From Sphingobium aromaticiconvertens (GTDB lineage: Bacteria; Pseudomonadota; Alphaproteobacteria; Sphingomonadales; Sphingomonadaceae), in contig NZ_JBANRJ010000001.1 of assembly GCF_037154075.1 (NCBI RefSeq), positions 3,157,501-3,221,500 on the forward strand: a stretch of DNA of 64,000 nt, given 5' to 3'. Below, in pieces: positions 16,865-25,702 of the stretch (within the stretch, counting starts at the first letter, position 1; each line of letters begins with the position of its first letter). Made by a program: the position numbers and the translations under genes. The notes beneath the pieces are model-generated. The model ran no database searches and was not told where the DNA came from. It was given only the letters and a program-made list of their open reading frames with translations.

Positions 16865-17677
16865 TCAGGCCTTCGCCCAATAGACCGCGTCCATGCTCTC
16901 GCCCGCGTCGAAACGGGCCTGGATCGCCTTCATGCTCGCCAGACTGTCGGGATTGGCGAACAATGTCTGGCTGATCTTCTGGTCGTTCTCGATGCCCTCG
17001 CTCTGATTGAGGTCTTCCGCCTCGCCCAGCATCTGCTTCATCCCCGCCACCGACTGCGGCGGCAGCGCGACGATCGTGCGCGCCAGCGCCAATGCTTCCT
17101 CGACCGCCTTCCCCTTGGGCACGACCTGGTTGAGGCCGCCCAGTTCGTAAAGCCGCTTTGCCGTCAAGGGCGCGCCGGTCAGCACGACCTCCGCCGTCAC
17201 CGTCCGCCCGATCAGCCGCATCAGCCGCGACGTGCCGCCAATGCCGGTGCCCGCGCCGATAATGACTTCGGGCTGGCTGAACCGCGCCTGTTCCTCCGCC
17301 ACGCGCAGGTCGCAGGCCCAGCCCAGTTCGCACCCGCCGCCCGATGTGTCACCATTGATCGCCGCGATCGTCACGGCCTTGCCGCGATTAAGGATTTGCA
17401 GGCAACGGAACCAACCCGCCGGATCGCCCGTCGCCGCGCGCCCTTCGACCAGGTTCACGATATCGTCCAGATAGGCATGTTCCAGCCAGTGTCCCTCGAC
17501 CGAAGAAGCCAGCACGATCACCCGCGCGCCACCCTCGATCACATTATCCAGCATATCGGCCAGTGCCGACACGCTCGCGCAGGTCACAACATGATTGGCC
17601 GCGCCACCATCGCCCACCGTCACCAGCGCAATGTCGCCTGTCGGCCAATCGACCGAAATATCCGGTGCCATATCCAT
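16865..17677 (-). CDS. enoyl-CoA hydratase/isomerase family protein
   Basis: 270 residues. The second oxyanion-hole motif, NGDTSGGGCELGWACDLRVA, and QPEVIIGAGTGIGGTSRL are crotonase signatures. The first motif (ASSVEGHWLEHAYL) lacks the usual FCAGAD sequence, so the function may differ from a standard hydratase. AAGGAGAGG lies just before ATG 17677, and a second ATG at 17671 has better spacing. It is the first gene of the minus operon with the SDR and Rieske oxygenase. Its upstream region carries a strong copy of the cluster palindrome (17770-17789). Confidence 0.83.
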   Translation of the reverse strand: MDMAPDISVDWPTGDIALVTVGDGGAANHVVTCASVSALADMLDNVIEGGARVIVLASSVEGHWLEHAYLDDIVNLVEGRAATGDPAGWFRCLQILNRGKAVTIAAINGDTSGGGCELGWACDLRVAEEQARFSQPEVIIGAGTGIGGTSRLMRLIGRTVTAEVVLTGAPLTAKRLYELGGLNQVVPKGKAVEEALALARTIVALPPQSVAGMKQMLGEAEDLNQSEGIENDQKISQTLFANPDSLASMKAIQARFDAGESMDAVYWAKA

Positions 17678-17769
17678 GCCTCTCCTTAGCCGTCCGAATA
17701 GGCGCGATGCGCCTTGCGGAATCCTGTGCGTGATGCGCTCAGGCTAGCGATGAACGGACAGAAGTCAAT

Positions 17770-17789
17770 ATCGTATGTTAGCATATTAT
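17770..17789. promoter_or_regulatory. cluster palindrome, copy D
   Basis: ATCGTATG-TTAG-CATATTAT. The right arm is identical to copy A and the left arm differs by one base. It lies 93 bp upstream of the crotonase start at 17677 and just past the end of the MarR gene at 17830. Confidence 0.6.
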
Positions 17790-17829
17790 AGGGATGTGAC
17801 CAAAATTTGCCTATGAGCCGTTTTTGCCG

Positions 17830-18294
17830 TCACATCGACATCAGGTTGGCACGCATGGCGTCGAGCACCCGTTCAGCGACCTGCACATCCTGCGGCGCGA
17901 TCCCGGCCAGCACCTGTTCGTTGAACCCCTGCGTCAACCGAGTCGACTGCCCCAGCGCGCTATAACCAGCATCGGTAAGCTGGACGACTTTCTGCCGTCG
18001 ATCGCTAGTCCCGCGCGTCCGCACGACATAGCCAAGCGCCTCCAGCAACAGCAGCTTCTCGCCCAGCGACACCGGCCCGACATGCATGCTCTCCGCCAGT
18101 TCCGCCTGACTGATCCCCTGCTCTCCAAATTGCGACAACTGGATCAGCATCCAGCGCTGCGCTCGCGTCAGCCCCAGCGGCCGCAGCACGCTGTCCAACA
18201 GAGTCCGCCGTATCCGCGCCACATCATGCACCAGAAAGCTGAGGGTGATCCGCAGCGGATAGGGCTTGCGCAGCGAAGAGGGCATGTCCGGCAT
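17830..18294 (-). CDS. MarR family transcriptional regulator
   Basis: 154 residues with a winged helix-turn-helix. The recognition-helix region is ISQAELAESMHVGPVSLGEKLLLLEALGYV, followed by the wing with TRGTSDRRQKVVQLTDAG, which is diagnostic of MarR proteins. These are usually dimeric repressors released by small aromatic or CoA-linked ligands. GGAAAGG precedes the start. It sits inside the catabolic cluster and is a candidate for binding the recurrent 20-bp palindrome, although nothing in the sequence proves that link. Confidence 0.9.
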   Translation of the reverse strand: MPDMPSSLRKPYPLRITLSFLVHDVARIRRTLLDSVLRPLGLTRAQRWMLIQLSQFGEQGISQAELAESMHVGPVSLGEKLLLLEALGYVVRTRGTSDRRQKVVQLTDAGYSALGQSTRLTQGFNEQVLAGIAPQDVQVAERVLDAMRANLMSM

Positions 18295-18389
18295 CGAGCA
18301 CCTTTCCAGCGCAGTTGAGCATCAGTCCTGCGACAATGCGGACCTGACGCTCAACCCATTTGACAATTAATGAGGTGCCGTATTAATAG

Positions 18390-18409
18390 ATGATATGCAT
18401 GATTACAAT
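18390..18409. promoter_or_regulatory. cluster palindrome, weak copy E
   Basis: ATGATATG-CATG-ATTACAAT. The left arm is identical to that of copy L; the right arm matches only 5 of 8 consensus positions. It lies 17-36 bp upstream of the SDR start at 18426. Weak. Confidence 0.25.
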
Positions 18410-18425
18410 ATGCCGGAGTATAACA

Positions 18426-19169
18426 ATGCCTGACCTGTTCGATCTGTCCGGCAAGGTCGCGCTCGTTACGGGCGGCAGTCGCGGCCTGGGCCGTGCCATC
18501 GCGCTGGGCCTTGCCGATCAGGGCGCCGATCTCGTCATCGTCAGCCGCACACTCGCTACATGCGAAAGCGTCGGCCGCGAGGTCGAAGCTCGTGGTCGCC
18601 ATGCATTGGCGCTCGCAGGCCATATGGGCCGATGGGACGAGATAGAGGCAGTGGTCGAGCGTGCCTATGCGCATTTCGGCCGCATCGACATATTGGTGAA
18701 CAATGCGGGCATGTCGCCTGCCGCAGCTTCCTCCCTCGACACCTCCGAAAAACTGATGGACGCGGTGCTTGCGCTCAATTTCAAGGGGCCGATGCACCTC
18801 AGCGCGCTGGTCGGCACGCGGATGGCGGCAGAGGGCGGCGGCTGCATCATCAATATCAGCAGCACCGGTTCGGTCCGGCCGACACCGGAAATCATCCCCT
18901 ATGCCGGCGCCAAGGCCGCGCTCAACGCCATGACCATCGCCCATGCGCAGGAATTCGCGCCCCATGTGCGGGTAAACGCGGTGTTGCCCGGCTCCTTCCG
19001 CACCGATGTCGCGCAGCATTGGCCCGCCGACAAGGAAGCCCACACCCCCGCCGCCCTCAAGCGCTTCGGCGAACCCGAAGAGATTGTATCCACCATCCTC
19101 TACCTTGCCAGCGATTTCAGCCGCTTCACCACGGGCACGCTGATACGGGTCGATGGTGGCCGCCCCTGA
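18426..19169 (+). CDS. SDR family oxidoreductase
   Basis: 247 residues from ATG 18426, with GGAG 7 bases upstream. Classical features are TGGSRGLGRAIA, NNAGMSP, Ser in NISSTGS, Tyr-Lys in IPYAGAKAAL, and a C-terminal FTTGTLIRVDGGRP. It is a probable 3-hydroxyacyl or ring-alcohol dehydrogenase. It is the first gene of a plus-strand operon, followed after 18 bp by an acyl-CoA dehydrogenase and then an APH-type kinase. Confidence 0.88.
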   Translation: MPDLFDLSGKVALVTGGSRGLGRAIALGLADQGADLVIVSRTLATCESVGREVEARGRHALALAGHMGRWDEIEAVVERAYAHFGRIDILVNNAGMSPAAASSLDTSEKLMDAVLALNFKGPMHLSALVGTRMAAEGGGCIINISSTGSVRPTPEIIPYAGAKAALNAMTIAHAQEFAPHVRVNAVLPGSFRTDVAQHWPADKEAHTPAALKRFGEPEEIVSTILYLASDFSRFTTGTLIRVDGGRP

Positions 19170-19187
19170 TCAGAACAGGAAAATAGC

Positions 19188-20411
19188 ATGATCCCCAATC
19201 AAAGCGAGCGATCGAGGGCCGTGGCTGCCCATGTGCAGGCTTTCATGGACGCGCATATCTATCCCAACGAAGCGCTGTACGAACGGCAATTGCAGGAGGG
19301 GCCGGAGCGTTTTCATGTGCCCCCGGTCCTTGAGGAATTGAAGGCAAAGGCGAAGCAGGAAGGCCTTTGGAACCTCTTCCTGCCCCATAGCGATCATGGG
19401 GCAGGCCTCACCAATCTCGATTATGCGCCGATCGCGGAGATTATGGGCCGGGTCCATTATGCGTCGGAAGTGTTCAACTGCTCTGCGCCCGACACCGGCA
19501 ATATGGAAGTGCTCGATCGCTATGGCAGCGATGCGCAGAAGGAGCGCTGGCTAAAGCCGCTGCTCGCGGGTGAGATTCGTTCGGCCTATTGCATGACCGA
19601 ACCGGCTGTCGCGTCTTCAGACGCCACCAATGTCGAAACCCGCATCCGTCGCGATGGCCACGACTATGTCATTACCGGGCGCAAATGGTGGATCACCAAT
19701 GCGTATCATCCCCTTTGCCGGATCTACATCCTGATGGGCAAGACCGATCCCGACGCCCCCCGCCACCTGCAGCAATCGCAGATATTGGTGCCCGTCGACA
19801 CGCCTGGCATCACCCGCGTCCGCCCGCTCCCGGTGCTGGGCTATCTCGACGAGCCGAAAGGCCATGCCGAGCTGATCTTCGACAATGTCCGTGTACCGGC
19901 GAAAAACCTGATCCTTGGCGAAGGGCGCGGGTTCGAGATTTCGCAGGGGCGCCTTGGCCCCGGCCGCATCCACCATTGCATGCGGATCATCGGCCAGTGC
20001 GAGCGGATGCTGGAGCAGACCTGCCGCCGCCTGCTGTCCCGCGTGGCGTTCGGCAAGCCGCTCGCCCAGCAATCACTCTGGCAGGAGCGCATTGCCGAGG
20101 CCCGGACCCAGATCAACATGGCCCGCCTGCTCACCCAGCATGCCGCCCATCTGATGGACACGGTCGGCAACAAGGCTGCGCGCAGCGAAATCTCGCAGAT
20201 CAAGGTTGCCGCCACCCGCCTCGGCCGCGCCGTCGCCGAACTGGCGGTACAGGCGCATGGCGCGGCGGGCCTGTGCGACGATCACGGCCTGGGCTTCGCT
20301 TTCACCCGCATGCAGATGCTGCGGATGGGCGACGGCCCGGACGAGGTTCACAACCGCACCATCGCCCGCACCGAGCTGGACAAATATCGCCCCGCGCGGG
20401 TGGCGGCATGA
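19188..20411 (+). CDS. acyl-CoA dehydrogenase, ACAD10/11-like (LvaC-like)
   Basis: 407 residues. [16 protein letters not shown] (about residues 132-147) is the FAD/substrate motif of this subgroup, and GRKWWITNA follows. The C-terminal motif [14 protein letters not shown] is followed by [18 protein letters not shown]. It is closest in pattern to the dehydrogenase part of ACAD10/ACAD11 and to LvaC of levulinate degradation. Its stop overlaps the start of an APH-fold kinase gene (ATGA). Mammalian ACAD11 carries both parts in one chain and processes 4-hydroxyacyl-CoAs through phosphorylation, so the same chemistry is inferred here. Confidence 0.87.
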   Translation: MIPNQSERSRAVAAHVQAFMDAHIYPNEALYERQLQEGPERFHVPPVLEELKAKAKQEGLWNLFLPHSDHGAGLTNLDYAPIAEIMGRVHYASEVFNCSAPDTGNMEVLDRYGSDAQKERWLKPLLAGEIRSAYCMTEPAVASSDATNVETRIRRDGHDYVITGRKWWITNAYHPLCRIYILMGKTDPDAPRHLQQSQILVPVDTPGITRVRPLPVLGYLDEPKGHAELIFDNVRVPAKNLILGEGRGFEISQGRLGPGRIHHCMRIIGQCERMLEQTCRRLLSRVAFGKPLAQQSLWQERIAEARTQINMARLLTQHAAHLMDTVGNKAARSEISQIKVAATRLGRAVAELAVQAHGAAGLCDDHGLGFAFTRMQMLRMGDGPDEVHNRTIARTELDKYRPARVAA

Positions 20412-21481
20412 TGACCGGCCGCCAACAACAGTTCAGCGGTGAGGAAGCACCGCCCGCCCATCTGGCACTAGACCTTGATCGCCTCGCCGACTGGCTGGGA
20501 CCATTGCTGCCCGGCATGGGACGCGACCTAGCCGCGACCAAGTTCAAGGGCGGCCAGTCGAATCCCACCTATCGCCTGAGCGGCCCCGGCGGTTCCTATG
20601 TGCTGCGCCGCAAGCCGCCGGGCACACTGGTGGCCTCCGCGCATCAGATCGACCGCGAATTCGGCATCTTGACAGCGCTCTCGCACACCGACGCCCCGGC
20701 TCCCCGGCCTTATTTCTATTGCGAAGACACCAGCATCATCGGGTCCGAATTCTATATCGTCGAGCATGTCGCGGGGCGTGTCTTCTGGGAAGCGGACATG
20801 AGTGACGTGCCCGCCACGGACCGCGCGATCGTCTATGAAGACATGAACCGCGTCATCGCCACCCTGCACGACCTTGATCCACAGGCGATCGGGCTGGGCA
20901 CGCTTGCCCGCACTGGCGACTATGCCGCGCGCAATCTCGCCCGCTGGTCGAAACTCTATGCGCAATCGGCACTGGTCCCGATCCCCGACATGGACTGGCT
21001 GATCGCGCATCTGCCCAACCATATGCCCGCCACCGAACAGACCTGCCTCATTCATGGCGATTATGGTCTCTACAATCTCATCATCCACCCCGATCAGCCA
21101 CGGATCATGGCGGTGCTCGACTGGGAGATGGCGACGCTGGGCGATCCACTGATCGACCTTGCCCATCACCTGCGCGCCTGGTGGGACTTGCCCGATTCCG
21201 GTCTTGCCGCGACCAGCCTTGCGGGCCTCGACCTGCCCACGCTCGGCATTCCGTCAATGGAGGATTATGTCGCGGCCTATTGCGCCCGGCGCGGTATCGC
21301 CGTGCCCAACATGCGCTGGTATCTGGCCTTTGCACAATTTCGCTACGCCGCCATGGTGCAGGGCATATTGAAGCGCGCGGCCGACGGCACCGCCTCCAGC
21401 CGCGTCATGGTGCATAGTCAGGATCGCGTGATCCGCATCGCCGCCATGGCCCGCGCCTCACTGGAAGCGCTGATCGCATGA
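20408..21481 (+). CDS. APH-fold phosphotransferase, LvaA/ACAD11 kinase-domain-like
   Basis: 357 residues from ATG 20408, which overlaps the upstream stop by 4 bases (a second ATG at 20411 is also possible). The N-lobe has [12 protein letters not shown] and the Lys-bearing YVLRRKPPG; the catalytic loop is [12 protein letters not shown], followed by [17 protein letters not shown] with the metal-binding Asp. It is intact in all kinase motifs. With the upstream acyl-CoA dehydrogenase it probably phosphorylates a hydroxyacyl-CoA to allow its dehydration and isomerisation. Confidence 0.87.
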   Translation: MMTGRQQQFSGEEAPPAHLALDLDRLADWLGPLLPGMGRDLAATKFKGGQSNPTYRLSGPGGSYVLRRKPPGTLVASAHQIDREFGILTALSHTDAPAPRPYFYCEDTSIIGSEFYIVEHVAGRVFWEADMSDVPATDRAIVYEDMNRVIATLHDLDPQAIGLGTLARTGDYAARNLARWSKLYAQSALVPIPDMDWLIAHLPNHMPATEQTCLIHGDYGLYNLIIHPDQPRIMAVLDWEMATLGDPLIDLAHHLRAWWDLPDSGLAATSLAGLDLPTLGIPSMEDYVAAYCARRGIAVPNMRWYLAFAQFRYAAMVQGILKRAADGTASSRVMVHSQDRVIRIAAMARASLEALIA

Positions 21482-21517
21482 GGTGCCGGTCCTATGCCGA
21501 CACCCCATGCCGTTCGC

Positions 21518-22297
21518 TCAGGCCGGCGCGCCCGGCAGGAACGGCGTATAGACGCCCAGCGTCATGCCGCCATCGACCGAAATCTCCGCGCCGCAGATAT
21601 AGGATGCATCATCGCTCGCTAGGAACAGGCTGGTACGCGCCACTTCCTCCGGCTCGCCGATACGCTGGATCGGTTGACCGACATAATATTTGGCCAGCTC
21701 CGACGATTTCTCGTTGGTGACATTGCCCATGACGGTGTTTATGCCGCCGGGGAACACCGCGTTCACACGCACGCCCTGATGGCCCAATTCCATCGCGGCG
21801 GTCTTGCTGATCCCGCGAAGCGCCCATTTGCTCGCAGAATAAGCGGTCAGCCCGTTCATGCCCCACAGGCCCGATGTCGAACAGATATTGACGATCGCGC
21901 CCTTGCCCTTGGCGATCATTGCGGGCGACAGTGTCTTCATGCCCAGCCACGCGCCGATCAGGTTGATCCGCAGCACCCGCTCGAAATCCTCCTTGGTCAG
22001 GTCCGCCAACGAAGCAGGATGCACCACGCCTGCATTGTTCACCAATATGTCGGGCGCGCCAAAGCGGTCCGTCGCCACCTTGGCCAGCGCCTCCCACTGC
22101 CCTTCTTCGGACACGTCGAGCTTATGGAACATGGCCCCTTCACCAATACTCTGCGCAACCGCCTGCCCCTCGGCCTCCAGCATGTCGGCGATCACCACCT
22201 TCGCGCCTTCAGCGGCAAAGATTCGCGCCGTCACGTCGCCCTGCCCGCGCGCGCCACCCGTGATGACGGCAATGCGGCCTTCCAGCTTTCCAGCCAT
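21518..22297 (-). CDS. SDR family oxidoreductase, hydroxysteroid/glucose dehydrogenase-like
   Basis: 259 residues from ATG 22297 with AAGGAGAGG upstream. TGGARGQGDVTA, NNAGVVHPASL, Ser in NICSTSG, Tyr-Lys in TAYSASKWALRG, and ISVDGGMTLG are present. The ARGQG cofactor loop and the ASKWALRG segment resemble bacterial 3-alpha(or 20-beta)-hydroxysteroid dehydrogenases, though this similarity alone does not set the substrate. It is a single gene, divergent from the SDR at 22400 across a copy of the cluster palindrome. Confidence 0.87.
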   Translation of the reverse strand: MAGKLEGRIAVITGGARGQGDVTARIFAAEGAKVVIADMLEAEGQAVAQSIGEGAMFHKLDVSEEGQWEALAKVATDRFGAPDILVNNAGVVHPASLADLTKEDFERVLRINLIGAWLGMKTLSPAMIAKGKGAIVNICSTSGLWGMNGLTAYSASKWALRGISKTAAMELGHQGVRVNAVFPGGINTVMGNVTNEKSSELAKYYVGQPIQRIGEPEEVARTSLFLASDDASYICGAEISVDGGMTLGVYTPFLPGAPA

Positions 22298-22340
22298 GTG
22301 ATTCCTCTCCTTTGTTTGCACTGACAGGTTTGAGTCTATA

Positions 22341-22360
22341 CTAGGATGCTAACAGACTGT
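22341..22360. promoter_or_regulatory. cluster palindrome, copy F
   Basis: CTAGGATG-CTAA-CAGACTGT matches 12 of 16 arm positions of the consensus. A second TATGCTAAC core follows at 22364-22372. It lies between divergent SDR genes starting at 22297 and 22400. Confidence 0.4.
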
Positions 22361-22399
22361 ATATATGCTAACTACAAAGATAACAGAGGAAGAGGCGGG

Positions 22400-23194
22400 A
22401 TGCGACTGAAAGACAAGGTGGCGCTGGTGCTTGGCGCAGCGGGCAAGGACAATATGGGCCAGGACATCGCCCGACGCCTCTCCGCCGAAGGGTGCAAGGT
22501 CGTGGTCGGTGGCCGCCATGAGGTCGAATTGCAGGTGCTGGCCAACGAGATCGGCGGCGCCGCCGCGCTCGTCGACATCACGTCCAGCGATCAGCTTAAT
22601 GCCGCCGCCGACCTCGCCATGACCCGATTCGGTCGCCTCGACATCGGCGTCAACGCGACCGGCTGGGGCCTCCTCAAACCCACCGAGGACACGACCGAAG
22701 CCGATCTCGACAAAATCCTCGCCATCCAGTTCAAGGGGCCGTTCTTCTTCATCCAGGCAATGCTGCGCACCATGGGCGCTGGCGGGTCGATCATCCAGAT
22801 TTCCTCTGCCACCGCGACCATCATGCTGGAAAATCACGCCGCCTATATGGGCACCAAGGCGGGGATCGACCATGTCATCCGCACCGTCGCCAATGAATAT
22901 GGCGAACGCGGCATCCGCGCCAATTCCATCTCACCGGGCCTCACTGAAACGCCGATGGCGGGCACAACCTTCGACTATCCCGAAATGATCGACGCCTTCA
23001 CCCGTGAATATCCGCTGGGGCGACTGGGCACCCGCGCGGACATCGCCGCGGCCGTCGTCTGGCTGGCGTCCGACGAATGTTTCATGACCGGCCAGAACCT
23101 TCAGGTAAATGGAGGCTTGACGCTGCGCCGCAACCCCAGCCTGCGCGAACTGGGTGAGATCGCGGCGAAGGCAACGGCGCATCTGCAAAGCTGA
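22400..23194 (+). CDS. SDR family oxidoreductase
   Basis: 264 residues from ATG 22400, close behind AGAGGCGGG. The cofactor loop is an unusual LGAAGKDNMGQDIA rather than TGxxxGIG. The active site has Ser in QISSATA and Tyr-Lys in AAYMGTKAGID, both intact. C-terminal FMTGQNLQVNGGLTLRR is typical. The function is a probable alcohol/ketone oxidoreductase. It is followed by a MarR gene after 98 bp. Confidence 0.85.
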   Translation: MRLKDKVALVLGAAGKDNMGQDIARRLSAEGCKVVVGGRHEVELQVLANEIGGAAALVDITSSDQLNAAADLAMTRFGRLDIGVNATGWGLLKPTEDTTEADLDKILAIQFKGPFFFIQAMLRTMGAGGSIIQISSATATIMLENHAAYMGTKAGIDHVIRTVANEYGERGIRANSISPGLTETPMAGTTFDYPEMIDAFTREYPLGRLGTRADIAAAVVWLASDECFMTGQNLQVNGGLTLRRNPSLRELGEIAAKATAHLQS

Positions 23195-23256
23195 TTGCTT
23201 GACCGGGCGGGGTGGTTTCGGGAAGATAGCCACCCCCGTCATGATATGGGGCCAGG

Positions 23257-23278
23257 TAACGGACGCCAGATAACGGAC
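23257..23278. promoter_or_regulatory. direct repeat TAACGGAC x2 before a MarR gene
   Basis: Two exact copies of TAACGGAC at 23257-23264 and 23271-23278, 14 bp apart start to start, 14 bp before the MarR start at 23293. A role in autoregulation is a guess based on position. Confidence 0.3.
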
Positions 23279-23292
23279 AGGGGACAAGACAG

Positions 23293-23808
23293 ATGGCAAG
23301 CGCAAAGCCCGCAGGCGGCAAGAAGGTCGGGGCACCCCTGACCGAAGAGGAAGCACCCTTCCCCCTGTTCAAGGAAAGCCTGGCCTATCAGGCACAGTTG
23401 CTCGCCCGTTATACCCAGAATGACTATATGGCGCGCATCACCGGCACCGGTATCGCCCCTGCGCAGGCCTATGTGCTGGGCGAACTCTGGTTTGACGAAC
23501 CTCTGTCGCAGGTCGAACTGGCTCGGCGACTGGACATCGGCAAGGCAACAATCGGCCAGACGCTCACCCGCCTCGAACGCGCCGGCGTGGTCGAGCGCAA
23601 GCGCGTCGCCTCCGATCGCCGCGTCGTCATGGTCCACCTGACCGAAACGGGTCGCCAACTGCGCGAACCGCTCCGCGTCGCCGCCATCGAGCAGAGCGAC
23701 CTGCTCGAAGAGAAGCTGGGCAAGGACAAGGCGGCCGAACTGACCGAACTGCTCAAGCAGGCCAACCAGCTACTGGGCAACGCATGGCCCCGCGCCCTGC
23801 CGGACTGA
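23293..23808 (+). CDS. MarR family transcriptional regulator
   Basis: 171 residues. After a 30-residue charged N-terminal extension, the winged helix region LSQVELARRLDIGKATIGQTLTRLERAGVVERK is followed by the diagnostic wing ASDRRVVMVHLTETGRQL. It is expected to be a dimeric DNA-binding repressor or activator responsive to a small ligand. It lies on the same strand as the SDR at 22400 and is convergent to the VOC gene at 23817. It is a second candidate regulator of the cluster. Confidence 0.9.
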   Translation: MASAKPAGGKKVGAPLTEEEAPFPLFKESLAYQAQLLARYTQNDYMARITGTGIAPAQAYVLGELWFDEPLSQVELARRLDIGKATIGQTLTRLERAGVVERKRVASDRRVVMVHLTETGRQLREPLRVAAIEQSDLLEEKLGKDKAAELTELLKQANQLLGNAWPRALPD

Positions 23809-23816
23809 TCCCATAT

Positions 23817-24353
23817 CTAGCCCAGGGTGAAGGACCGGATCGGATCACGCCCGTCGAAATCCTGCGCCGCTGAACGCACCAGATCATAGACGCCCAGCAA
23901 GATCGGGGTCGGCTCGTACAGTTCGACGAAATGCCCCAGCGTCGCCACGCAATCCATCATCGCGAAACCCGCCCCCGGCTGCACTTCGGCATAAAGCGCG
24001 GTCGCATGCCCAGCCGCTTCGAACCGCGCCATTTCCGCCTGCATGTCATCGACAATCAGCGCGACATGATGCATCCCCTGCCCGCCATCGGGATAGATGT
24101 CGTGAAAGACCGAAGGGCCGGGGTTATTCTGCTGGACAAACTCCACCATCACCTCGCCCCATTGGCCATAAGCAGAGCTGTGATCCAGCTCGGCGGGCTG
24201 CCCGCGGTAACGGCACAGGCTGAGTGGAATATGTTCCGCGATATAATAGGGGCCTGACCCGAAAGTACGGACATGCGCCATGGCCGCTGCCTCTATGTCG
24301 GGCACGAAATAGGCAATCTGCCGCACCGGCTGCCGCGCAAAATGAGCCGTCAT
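23817..24353 (-). CDS. VOC family (glyoxalase-like) protein
   Basis: 178 residues from ATG 24353, with GAGAGG upstream. Two beta-alpha-beta-beta-beta modules are visible, with candidate metal ligands in MVEFVQQ, GMHHVALIVDD and LGHFVELYEP. The pattern resembles methylmalonyl-CoA epimerase-like and glyoxalase-4-type proteins. It could be an epimerase, isomerase or lyase on a pathway intermediate. It is divergent from the MFS gene at 24455. Confidence 0.75.
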   Translation of the reverse strand: MTAHFARQPVRQIAYFVPDIEAAAMAHVRTFGSGPYYIAEHIPLSLCRYRGQPAELDHSSAYGQWGEVMVEFVQQNNPGPSVFHDIYPDGGQGMHHVALIVDDMQAEMARFEAAGHATALYAEVQPGAGFAMMDCVATLGHFVELYEPTPILLGVYDLVRSAAQDFDGRDPIRSFTLG

Positions 24354-24379
24354 ATCCTCTCGCTTTCTCCGTTTGACAA

Positions 24380-24399
24380 GAAGCATGTTATCATATCGT
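24380..24399. promoter_or_regulatory. cluster palindrome, weak copy G
   Basis: GAAGCATG-TTAT-CATATCGT, followed by an overlapping CGTATGCATATATAC segment that shares the CGTATG arm of copy D. It lies between divergent starts at 24353 and 24455. Confidence 0.35.
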
Positions 24400-24454
24400 A
24401 TGCATATATACTTATTGATGATGTGCAAGCATCGCGACACAGGGAGAGACGATC

Positions 24455-25702
24455 ATGCCATCGGCCATTGTCGCGTCACCGATCCGCTTTGCCGGATGGC
24501 GGATGGTGGCGATCAGCTTCCTGATCCTCAATTGCGCGCTGGGCGTCAATTTCGCGGCTTATGGAGCAATGGTCGCCGCGATCGAGCGGGAATTCGCCAC
24601 CAGCCGCGCATTGGCGTCGGGCGGCCTCTCCATGCTGACGCTCGCGCTCGGCCTGCTCGCACCAATGGTCGGCACGTTGATGCGCCGGGTGCCGATAAGG
24701 GTGCTGATGGCGGTTGGCATAGCGCTGAACGCGCTGGGCTATCTGGCGCTCACGCAGGCCAGCCATATCGGCGCGATGCTCGCCATCTACGGCCTGATGA
24801 TCGGCCCCGGCTTTGCGCTATTTGGCGTTGTGCCCTGCACCGCGATCATCTCCAACTGGTTCAACAGCGGCCGTGGCAAGGCGCTGGGTATCATAAACAT
24901 GCCCGCTGGCAATACGTTGATGCCGCTGCTGGCCGCCTGGTTGCTCGGTCAATATGGCCTGCACGGTGCTTTTCTCGGCTGCGCCCTGATCCTCGCCGCA
25001 CTTTTGCCGCTGCTCTGGTTCCTGGTCGACCAGCCCGCCAGTATCGGCCAGCAACCGCAGGGCAGTAGCGCCGTAGCGACGACCGGCGAACCCGCCCTCT
25101 CCGCCGGTCGCATCCTGTGCATGCCCGCCTTCCTGATCCTCACCGCCGGGGTTACGCTGCTCAGCGCCGCTGGGCTGGTGATGGTCACGCATCTCGTCAC
25201 GCTGGCGACCGACCGGGGCATAGCCCTTGGGTCCGCCTCGCTGCTGCTGTCGGCCTTTGGACTTGCGGGGATCGTCGGCGCGCCGCTGTTCGGCTGGATC
25301 GCCGACCGACTGGGTGGCGGTCGCGCCTTCGCGCTGCTGGCGCTGTGCCAGATCCCGCCCTGGCTCGCCCTGATCGGCGCGGGGAACAGCCTGCCGTTGC
25401 TGCTCGTCCTCGCCTTTGCCATCGGCGCGTGCAGCAACGCCATCCTGACCCTGTTCGGTGTCATCATGGGCGACTGGCTGGGCCAGGCCAATATCGGCCT
25501 TGGCATGGGGTTATGCTATCTGGTGCAGATCCCCTTCATGTTCGGCGCGGGGCCGCTGGCAGGCGCGATGGTCGACCGCTTCGGCAGCTACACGCCGACC
25601 ATCCTGCTCCATGTCGCCAGCTTCGCGGCGATCGGCCTCGCCTTCCTGCTCTACCGGCCCCGGCCAGCCGCGCTCATGCCGTCTCGATCATCAGTCGCGT
25701 GA
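24455..25702 (+). CDS. MFS transporter, monocarboxylate-type
   Basis: 415 residues with twelve predicted membrane segments in two halves and a central loop near residues 190-215. GPGFALFGVVPCTAIISNWFNSGRGKALGI in TM4-5 is typical of oxalate/monocarboxylate-type MFS carriers. It probably moves an organic acid. GGGAGAG precedes the start. Its last 29 bp overlap, in the convergent sense, the NTF2-like gene ending at 25674. Confidence 0.85.
   Translation: MPSAIVASPIRFAGWRMVAISFLILNCALGVNFAAYGAMVAAIEREFATSRALASGGLSMLTLALGLLAPMVGTLMRRVPIRVLMAVGIALNALGYLALTQASHIGAMLAIYGLMIGPGFALFGVVPCTAIISNWFNSGRGKALGIINMPAGNTLMPLLAAWLLGQYGLHGAFLGCALILAALLPLLWFLVDQPASIGQQPQGSSAVATTGEPALSAGRILCMPAFLILTAGVTLLSAAGLVMVTHLVTLATDRGIALGSASLLLSAFGLAGIVGAPLFGWIADRLGGGRAFALLALCQIPPWLALIGAGNSLPLLLVLAFAIGACSNAILTLFGVIMGDWLGQANIGLGMGLCYLVQIPFMFGAGPLAGAMVDRFGSYTPTILLHVASFAAIGLAFLLYRPRPAALMPSRSSVA

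Noticed and set aside
19589..20407. N-terminal extension of the APH kinase reading frame
   Set aside because: The extension overlaps the acyl-CoA dehydrogenase gene out of frame and has no kinase features; the ATG at 20408 with the 4-bp overlap is the natural start.
23209..23236. Hairpin GGGGTGG...CCACCCC after the SDR at 22400
   Set aside because: It has a 14-base loop and no T-run; too weak to call a terminator.
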